A stretch of DNA of 5,964 nucleotides from Bacteroidota bacterium (GTDB lineage Bacteria > Bacteroidota > Ignavibacteria > Ignavibacteriales > Ignavibacteriaceae), in contig JAJYSI010000225.1 in the NCBI GenBank assembly GCA_021793635.1, positions 1-5,964 of the forward strand. Direction: 5' to 3'. This document shows positions 1-4,947 of this stretch, piece by piece. The translations under genes and the position numbers were made by a program. Each line of letters starts with the position of its first letter. The stretch's first letter is position 1. Under the pieces are notes generated by a model. The model made no database searches, was not told the DNA's origin, and saw only the letters and a list, made by a program, of their open reading frames with translations.

Positions 1-132
1 TCTTTAAGTAGTTCAGTTGACAAAAATTTTGATTTGAATTCTTCGTTATTAATTCTTTTTGCCTTAATTTTTCTTTTCGGTGTTGTAATGTATTTGATAA
101 ATAAGTATTATGCAAAAGTAAAAAACGCTTAG
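1..132 (+). CDS. C-terminal fragment of a membrane protein (5' end outside window)
   Basis: The first reading frame is open from the window edge to a TAG stop at 130-132 and gives 43 residues. The fragment has a polar stretch (about residues 1-13), then a hydrophobic helix of about 20 residues (roughly 15-34, rich in Leu, Ile, Phe and Val), then a short basic tail with four Lys (K35, K39, K41 and others nearby). This looks like the last transmembrane segment of an inner-membrane protein with a positively charged, probably cytoplasmic, C-terminus. No catalytic motif is visible, so the family cannot be assigned from sequence. From general memory of related genomes, a CPBP-type intramembrane metalloprotease often precedes the DUF2007-cdsA pair, which makes it a candidate only. 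Its stop codon lies inside the Shine-Dalgarno sequence of the next gene, so the two are very likely cotranscribed. Confidence 0.7.
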   Translation, partial: SLSSSVDKNFDLNSSLLILFALIFLFGVVMYLINKYYAKVKNA

Positions 133-137
133 GAGGT
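131..137 (+). promoter_or_regulatory. Strong Shine-Dalgarno site overlapping the upstream stop codon
   Basis: AGGAGGT lies three bases before the ATG at 141, and its first two bases are also the last two bases of the upstream TAG stop (130-132). The close match to the anti-Shine-Dalgarno sequence fixes the start of the zinc-ribbon gene. The arrangement would let a terminating ribosome reinitiate directly. Confidence 0.8.
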
Positions 138-140
138 CTT

Positions 141-485
141 ATGCCAGTATGCCCAAATTGCAGTTATGAATATGTTGAAGGAATAACAATTTGTCCGGAT
201 TGCGGGATAAATTTGGTTGACGAGAAATCCTTTGTCAAACCCGAAGAATGGACCGAGCAAAATTGGGAAGTAGTGTTTACTTCTGATCTTGAATATGAAG
301 CCGAAATGATGAAGGATAATCTTGAAGGAGCGGGAATTCATTCAGCGATTCTTTCTCAAGCAGATAGAAGTTTCCCTGCACCAGGTGATCTTTCGGTAGT
401 AAAACTTCTTGTTCCTAAAAAGGATGTCCAGGCTGCATTAAATTTTATAGAGCAACTTAAAAATCGTCCGGATGATCAGGACTAA
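141..485 (+). CDS. Zinc-ribbon plus DUF2007 domain protein (putative signal-transducing protein)
   Basis: This is a small soluble protein of 114 residues. The N-terminus carries a four-cysteine zinc ribbon: CPNC at C4-C7 and CPDC at C18-C21, spaced as in rubredoxin-like knuckles. A linker to about residue 40 is followed by a DUF2007-type domain (about 42-107). It begins with the pattern of a beta strand (WEVVFTSD) and a helix (EYEAEMMKDNLE), followed by the 'GAGIHSAIL' strand, and ends with 'VKLLVPKKDVQAALNFIEQ'. That layout is typical of DUF2007, annotated in Pfam as a putative prokaryotic signal-transducing protein; its biochemical role is not established. No membrane segment or signal peptide is visible, so it should be cytoplasmic. 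It lies 8 bp upstream of cdsA, and DUF2007 genes beside cdsA are familiar in the Bacteroidota-related lineages, which hints at a link to membrane lipid synthesis. The start is supported by a strong Shine-Dalgarno site. Confidence 0.88.
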   Translation: MPVCPNCSYEYVEGITICPDCGINLVDEKSFVKPEEWTEQNWEVVFTSDLEYEAEMMKDNLEGAGIHSAILSQADRSFPAPGDLSVVKLLVPKKDVQAALNFIEQLKNRPDDQD

Positions 486-493
486 GAACCGTA

Positions 494-1315
494 ATGGCTT
501 TTAGTAACACAACACAAAGAGTATTGGTTGCCATTGCCGCAATTCCAATAATCCTAGCCGCCTGCTATTTTGGAAACTTATTCTTCTTTTTGTTCGTACT
601 TGCCATAGCGTTATTAGCATATTATGAATTTTACTCTTTTGTATTAAATAAAAACGCCCACGTCAATATATGGCTTGGCGAACTGATAATATTTGCTCTA
701 TTACTTAATCAATATCAGTTTTTTATTAGCTACCAATCTCTTTTTCTGGTAATTGTTTTCTTGATTTCTTTGGTTGAACTTTTTCGCAACAACGGTTCGG
801 CAATTATAAATATTGGGGCAACACTTCTAGGAATATTTTATATCGGTTTATTTTCTTCGGCAATCATCGGAATAAGAGAATTTTATTCCGGAGAGGTGAG
901 ATATTCTGACGGCGGTTATTTAATAATTTCCATTCTTGTAACAATATGGATTTGCGATTCTGCAGCCTTTTACGGTGGCACCGCATTTGGAAAGCATAAG
1001 CTTTTTCCCCGGGTTAGTCCTAAAAAAAGTTGGGAAGGTGCAATTTTTGGTTTTATATTTGCTATACTATCAATGATAACAGCACACGAAATCTTCCTGA
1101 ATTTTGTACCATTATCAGAAGCTATTATCTTCGGAATTATTATCGGGACAATCGGGCAGCTTGGAGACTTGGTAGAGTCCCTCTTTAAACGGGATGCAGG
1201 GGTGAAAGATTCCTCCAGCCTAATTCCGGGTCACGGTGGACTTTTTGACCGGTTTGATTCACTTCTTTTTGCAGCACCGGTTATCTTTTTGGTCTTAAAA
1301 TATTTTGGGAAATAA
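494..1315 (+). CDS. cdsA: Phosphatidate cytidylyltransferase (CDP-diacylglycerol synthase)
   Basis: CdsA makes CDP-diacylglycerol and pyrophosphate from phosphatidic acid and CTP, the branch-point precursor of membrane phospholipids, at the inner membrane. The 273-residue length is normal for the family. The C-terminal family signature is complete at residues 229-255: S229-x-F-K-R, K238-D239, then PGHGG (245-249) and DRFD (252-255). Other conserved elements are D155 in WICDSAAFYGG, SPKKSWEG (175-182) and D225 in GQLGD, which supplies acidic metal-binding residues. Hydrophobic segments occur at about 9-24, 28-49, 58-75, 80-97, 105-127, 141-160, 183-199, 208-222 and 256-270, fitting a polytopic membrane enzyme. 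The ATG at 494 has only a weak AGGA (478-481) 12 bases upstream, so translation may be coupled to the preceding gene, whose stop is 8 bp away. No key residue is missing. rimO follows after 12 bp. Confidence 0.96.
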   Translation: MAFSNTTQRVLVAIAAIPIILAACYFGNLFFFLFVLAIALLAYYEFYSFVLNKNAHVNIWLGELIIFALLLNQYQFFISYQSLFLVIVFLISLVELFRNNGSAIINIGATLLGIFYIGLFSSAIIGIREFYSGEVRYSDGGYLIISILVTIWICDSAAFYGGTAFGKHKLFPRVSPKKSWEGAIFGFIFAILSMITAHEIFLNFVPLSEAIIFGIIIGTIGQLGDLVESLFKRDAGVKDSSSLIPGHGGLFDRFDSLLFAAPVIFLVLKYFGK

Positions 1316-1327
1316 AATTTTGCTTCG

Positions 1328-2626
1328 ATGAAGAATAAAGAAAAAATAAATATAATTACTCTCGGCTGCTCAAAAAATACCGTGGACTCCGAAAGATTAT
1401 TAAACCAGATTCGCGCTAATAATTTTAAATTGACCGAAGATCCTAACAACGCTGAAACTATTATCATAAACACTTGCGGCTTTATTGAAGCTGCAAAAAA
1501 GGAGTCGATTGATACTATTTTAAGTGCAGTGGCATTAAAGCTTGAAGGAAAAGTTAACAAAGTTATTGTAGCCGGCTGCCTATCGGAACGTTATAAAAAT
1601 GAATTGGTAAAAGAAATCCCTGAAGTAGATGCTTACTTTGGTACGGAAAATTATGAAGCGATCTTAAAAGAATTAGGCGGTGAGTTAAAGTACAATTTGC
1701 TCGGGGAGAGGTTATTGACTACGCCGTCCCACACAGCATATCTAAAAATTTCTGAAGGATGCGACCATCCTTGCTCATTCTGTGCAATTCCCTTAATGCG
1801 TGGAAAACATAAATCAAAGCCTATAGATGATCTTTTGAAAGAAGCAGAGTTCTTGTCAAAAAATGACGCTAAAGAAATTGTAATTATTGCGCAAGATACT
1901 ACCGACTATGGAAAAGATATTTATGGCAAACGATCCCTGGCTTCGCTTCTTAAACAGTTAACAGCCGTCGAAGGCATTGAATGGGTGAGATTAATGTATG
2001 CCTACCCTTCTCATTTCCCTAATGATGTTATTGACGAGATTGCCTCTAATCCAAAAATTTGCAAATATGTCGATTTACCTCTTCAGCATATTTCAGATAA
2101 TGTTTTAAAATCAATGCGAAGAGGCGTAACGAGCAAAATAACGCGGGAGCTTCTTACTAAGCTTCGTGAAAGAGTCCCGGATATTACAATCAGGACTACA
2201 TTTATCGTGGGGTATCCTAATGAGACGGAAAAGGATTTTGAAGAACTTTGCGAATTTGTAAAGGAAATGAAATTCGACCGTTTTGGAGTTTTTCCATTTT
2301 CAGTTGAAGAAAACACTTCAAGCTTTATTCTCGGAGATCAAATTCCGGAAAAGGAAAAGCAAAGAAGAAAAGATAAATTGATGGAAATACAAAAAGAAAT
2401 TTCTCTTGAAAAAAATAAATCGTTTGTAGGAAAGAAATTGAAAGTCTTGGTTGAAACAAGGGAAGGCGAATATTATGTCGGTCGCACTTATCGTGATGCT
2501 CCTGAAGTTGACGGGGAAATATTAATTCCGTTAAATGACGAGGAAATTATTTTAGGTAGATTTTATACCGTTGAGGTTTTTGATTATAATGAGTATGATC
2601 TTTTTGGAAAATTTTCTAAAAAGTAG
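1328..2626 (+). CDS. rimO: Ribosomal protein S12 methylthiotransferase RimO
   Basis: RimO is a radical-SAM enzyme that adds a methylthio group to the beta carbon of a conserved aspartate of ribosomal protein S12 (Asp89 in E. coli), using two iron-sulfur clusters. The 432-residue product has the full three-domain layout. The N-terminal methylthiotransferase domain (about 7-130) holds the auxiliary cluster cysteines C14 (LGCSKN), C50 (INTCGF) and C84 (AGCLSER). The radical-SAM domain (about 133-360) has the CxxxCxxC motif at C145, C149 and C152. A C-terminal TRAM domain occupies about 365-432. The RTYRDAPEVDGEI segment (386-398) and the LPLQH motif (250-254) are typical of RimO and separate it from the tRNA-modifying MiaB/MtaB relatives. 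No clear Shine-Dalgarno sequence precedes the ATG at 1328, but the protein start aligns with the usual family N-terminus (INIITLGCSKN). The next gene begins 11 bp after the stop. Confidence 0.96.
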   Translation: MKNKEKINIITLGCSKNTVDSERLLNQIRANNFKLTEDPNNAETIIINTCGFIEAAKKESIDTILSAVALKLEGKVNKVIVAGCLSERYKNELVKEIPEVDAYFGTENYEAILKELGGELKYNLLGERLLTTPSHTAYLKISEGCDHPCSFCAIPLMRGKHKSKPIDDLLKEAEFLSKNDAKEIVIIAQDTTDYGKDIYGKRSLASLLKQLTAVEGIEWVRLMYAYPSHFPNDVIDEIASNPKICKYVDLPLQHISDNVLKSMRRGVTSKITRELLTKLRERVPDITIRTTFIVGYPNETEKDFEELCEFVKEMKFDRFGVFPFSVEENTSSFILGDQIPEKEKQRRKDKLMEIQKEISLEKNKSFVGKKLKVLVETREGEYYVGRTYRDAPEVDGEILIPLNDEEIILGRFYTVEVFDYNEYDLFGKFSKK

Positions 2627-2630
2627 GAGG
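2625..2630 (+). promoter_or_regulatory. Shine-Dalgarno site fused to the rimO stop codon
   Basis: AGGAGG at 2625-2630 shares its first two bases with the TAG stop of rimO (2624-2626) and sits seven bases before the ATG at 2638. It fixes that start and implies translational coupling between rimO and the GWxTD gene. Confidence 0.82.
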
Positions 2631-2637
2631 ATAAAAA

Positions 2638-3921
2638 ATGAAGATATTTTTTATATTTTTATTGCTCATACTCGGGTTCAATTTTACAAAAGCGCAAATT
2701 GAAAATGCCACAGAGCAAAACGCCTTTAATAGCAGCCCGAAATTTTATGAAGACCTGTTGAACTTTTCATCCGGGAAACAAAATTCTACGCGTGTCGATG
2801 TTTTTATAGAAGTCCCATACTCCACTGTTCAATTTGTTAAGAATGATTCGGGATTTACAGGCGGCTTCTCGGTATCCGTATCTGTGTTTGATAAAGACAA
2901 AAATCAATTGATTGAAGAAAAAACATGGACGGACAAGCTTTTTGTCAATGAATTCAATCAAACCATTTCTAAAAATAATTATAGCTTAAACTTAAAATCG
3001 TTTTACCTTACGCCCGGAAAGTATTTTATTCGCACCGCTGTTGACGATAAAGAATCTAAATCAGAATATCCGCTCGAAATATTTTTCAATGTTAGAAACC
3101 TGTTGGCTACGCCTATTTCAATCAGTGATATTATGATTCTTGAAAAAAGGACAGAAGAACAAAACAAAAATAAAATTATTCCAAATGTTTCCGGCAACGT
3201 TGCTTCATTGAAAAATGGTTTGCCGGTTTTCTATGAACTTTATTCAATTTCGGCACAAAAACTAAACATAAGTTATGAAGTTCTTAATAAAAACCTTAAG
3301 ACTATCTTTCAAGAAAATCAAAATCAGTTTGTTGATTCAGGTAAAACTCAAATTTTCTACACCTTGAAGGATAGTAGTTTCAGCTTAGGATTGTACAATC
3401 TAAGGGTAGTAGTTAAAAATAGCGAGGATAAGAAACTTGTTTCTATTCAAAGACCTTTCTTTTCACGCTGGGTAGGGCTTCCCACAAATGTGGTTGATCT
3501 TGATAAGGCAATTGAACAACTCATCTATATTGCATCAACTTCGCAAATTAATTACATAAAGGAAGGTAAAACTAAAGAAGAAAAATTAAATCGTTATAAA
3601 GCTTTTTGGAATACAGAATTCCCCGAACCAAATATCGAAGAAAATCCTATTTTCAATGAGTATTATAGGCGAGTGGCATATGCAGACGCTCACTTTTCAC
3701 AATATTTTGCAGGTTGGAAATCGGACAGAGGAATGGTTTTTATTCTTCTAGGACCTCCGGATAATGTTGATAGGCATCCTTTTGATATTGATGCAAAACC
3801 GTATGAAGTATGGCAATATTATAATTTGAATATAAGCCTTATATTTCTCGATCGCACCGGCTTCGGTGATTACAGATTAATTACACCGCTAACAGGTGAT
3901 CTCTACCGTTTTAGAAGATAA
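2638..3921 (+). CDS. Exported GWxTD-domain protein, function unknown
   Basis: The 427-residue product begins with a clear signal peptide: M-K, then a hydrophobic core (about residues 3-16), and a likely signal peptidase I site after TKA, giving a mature protein starting at Q20. No lipobox cysteine or later membrane helix is visible, so a periplasmic or otherwise exported location is expected. Residues about 20-280 are beta-rich with repeated strand-like segments and no recognised catalytic motif. The C-terminal part (about 286-427) is a GWxTD domain: an AFWNTEFPEPN segment, then G359-W-K-S-D363, then VFILLGPPDNVDRHPFD, a YEVWQYYN element and the closing FLDRTGFGDYRL. The naming motif reads GWKSD, with Ser replacing Thr. 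GWxTD proteins are common in Ignavibacteria, Chlorobi and related phyla; their function is not known. Strong Shine-Dalgarno coupling to rimO places it at the end of the first gene cluster. Domain assignment is firm; role is open. Confidence 0.88.
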   Translation: MKIFFIFLLLILGFNFTKAQIENATEQNAFNSSPKFYEDLLNFSSGKQNSTRVDVFIEVPYSTVQFVKNDSGFTGGFSVSVSVFDKDKNQLIEEKTWTDKLFVNEFNQTISKNNYSLNLKSFYLTPGKYFIRTAVDDKESKSEYPLEIFFNVRNLLATPISISDIMILEKRTEEQNKNKIIPNVSGNVASLKNGLPVFYELYSISAQKLNISYEVLNKNLKTIFQENQNQFVDSGKTQIFYTLKDSSFSLGLYNLRVVVKNSEDKKLVSIQRPFFSRWVGLPTNVVDLDKAIEQLIYIASTSQINYIKEGKTKEEKLNRYKAFWNTEFPEPNIEENPIFNEYYRRVAYADAHFSQYFAGWKSDRGMVFILLGPPDNVDRHPFDIDAKPYEVWQYYNLNISLIFLDRTGFGDYRLITPLTGDLYRFRR

Positions 3922-3981
3922 TATTTCAAGGTTTGACAGTATGATAATTGAAAATTCCCATTCACCTCAAATATTTTTTTT
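3922..3981 (+). other. Intergenic gap, the only one longer than 12 bp
   Basis: This 60-bp AT-rich spacer separates the GWxTD gene from the kinase gene. It is the only place inside the window where a promoter for the last two genes could sit. TTGAAA (3948-3953) with TATTTT (3972-3977) at 18 bp spacing is a weak sigma-70-like pair, but transcription would then start at about the ATG of the kinase. TTGACA at 3933-3938 has no good -10 at normal spacing. No hairpin followed by a T run is seen; the eight T's at 3974-3981 lack a stem upstream. No Shine-Dalgarno sequence precedes the ATG at 3982. Confidence 0.5.
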
Positions 3982-4947
3982 ATGGTCTTAACAGTAACAT
4001 TAAACCCGCTTTTAGAACGCCGTTATAAATTTAGCCGGATTAACTATAATCAAGAAAACCGCAACGGGATTTTAGAGATTAAAGCCGGTGGAAAAGGTAT
4101 AAACGTTAGCCGTCAGTTGAATCATCTAAATGTTGAAAATATAGCTTTAACATTTTTAGGTGGCGCAAACGGTAAACAGCTTAAGGAGATTTTAATAAAA
4201 GAGGACATTAAAATTACTTCGATAAGAACCGAAAGCAACACACGCGATGCCGCTATAATTATAGACGAAACATCCAGTGGTATCTCAACATTTTTCAGTT
4301 CAAATTCCAAAATTACTTCGCTTGAAGTTGAAGAATTTAAATCAAAAATGGATAAGATGATTCAGAATTGTGAAATAGTAGTTTTTGCCGGAAGTTCTCC
4401 ATGTGATGAAGCCGATTCAGTCTTTCCATTCGGAATTGAAATTGCAAACCGGTATGATAAAATTTCCATATTAGATACTTACGGCAAACATTTTAATGCT
4501 TGTTTAGAATCTCAGCCGACGATCATTCATAATAATATCTCTGAGATGGAGAAATCTCTTGATGTAGTCTTAAAGAATGAAAAAGAGAAAGTCGATTTAT
4601 TGAAAACTTTATACAAGAACCAAATTAAACAGGTTTATCTAACTGACGGAGGCAACGAAATCGTTACTTCAAATTTTGATTTTCATTTCAAGGTTCTTCC
4701 GCCGCCTACAAATCCGGTAGATCCAACAGGGAGTGGCGATGCTTTTGTTGCCGGTTTAATCTACGGCATGACTCACGATCTAAGATTTGAAGATACTCTG
4801 CAAACTGCTGTATCACTTGGCTCTCTCAATGCGAACCGATTTGAAGTTTGTTCCGTTTCAATTGAAGAGGTTGATGCGCTGAAATCTCAAGTAATTGTTC
4901 AACCAATCGGCAAAAAAATGAAAATCGTAGATGTTTCGCCTAATTAG
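3982..4947 (+). CDS. PfkB-family phosphosugar kinase (1-phosphofructokinase / tagatose-6-phosphate kinase type)
   Basis: This is a 321-residue cytoplasmic sugar kinase of the ribokinase/PfkB superfamily, expected to phosphorylate a hexose phosphate with ATP. The N-terminus (VTLNPLLERR, residues 4-14) and the overall length match the 1-phosphofructokinase/LacC/Pfk-2 subfamily. Signature one is KAGGKGINVSR (34-44), with N41 at the substrate site. R88 in NTRDA is the usual conserved Arg. GSSP (137-140) stands for the family's GSLP. The NxxE motif is N185-E188, but its normal KPN lead-in reads HNN. Signature two is DPTGSGDAF (247-255), with D253 as catalytic base and the anion hole in TGSG. E12 replaces the usual substrate-binding Asp of the NPxxD motif. 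The exact substrate cannot be called: fructose 1-phosphate, fructose 6-phosphate and tagatose 6-phosphate are all possible, and no PTS gene is present. The start has no Shine-Dalgarno sequence but fits the family N-terminus. Confidence 0.88.
   Translation: MVLTVTLNPLLERRYKFSRINYNQENRNGILEIKAGGKGINVSRQLNHLNVENIALTFLGGANGKQLKEILIKEDIKITSIRTESNTRDAAIIIDETSSGISTFFSSNSKITSLEVEEFKSKMDKMIQNCEIVVFAGSSPCDEADSVFPFGIEIANRYDKISILDTYGKHFNACLESQPTIIHNNISEMEKSLDVVLKNEKEKVDLLKTLYKNQIKQVYLTDGGNEIVTSNFDFHFKVLPPPTNPVDPTGSGDAFVAGLIYGMTHDLRFEDTLQTAVSLGSLNANRFEVCSVSIEEVDALKSQVIVQPIGKKMKIVDVSPN

Noticed and set aside
129..341. 70-residue open frame on the - strand
   Set aside because: It lies opposite the zinc-ribbon/DUF2007 gene, which has clear motifs and a strong Shine-Dalgarno site; the antisense frame shows no recognisable domain.
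1231..1560. 109-residue open frame on the - strand across the cdsA/rimO junction
   Set aside because: It is antisense to the conserved CdsA signature and the RimO N-terminus, both well supported; no motif of its own.
2083..2316. 77-residue open frame on the - strand inside rimO
   Set aside because: It is a shadow of the radical-SAM domain coding sequence, with no recognisable domain.
2767..3197. Two 64-residue open frames on the - strand inside the GWxTD gene (2767-2961 and 3003-3197)
   Set aside because: Both are opposite a gene with a signal peptide, a coupled ribosome-binding site and a family domain; they have low-complexity composition expected of antisense AT-rich sequence.
3933..3977. 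Sigma-70-like promoter (TTGACA at 3933, or TTGAAA at 3948 with TATTTT at 3972)
   Set aside because: TTGACA has no -10 at 16-18 bp. The second pair would place the transcription start at the kinase ATG, implying a leaderless message. Too weak in AT-rich sequence to list as a promoter.
3974..3981. T run as a rho-independent terminator after the GWxTD gene
   Set aside because: No GC-rich inverted repeat is found immediately upstream, so there is no stem to form the hairpin.
4122..4310. 62-residue open frame on the - strand inside the kinase gene
   Set aside because: It is antisense to an intact PfkB-family kinase; no supporting motif.
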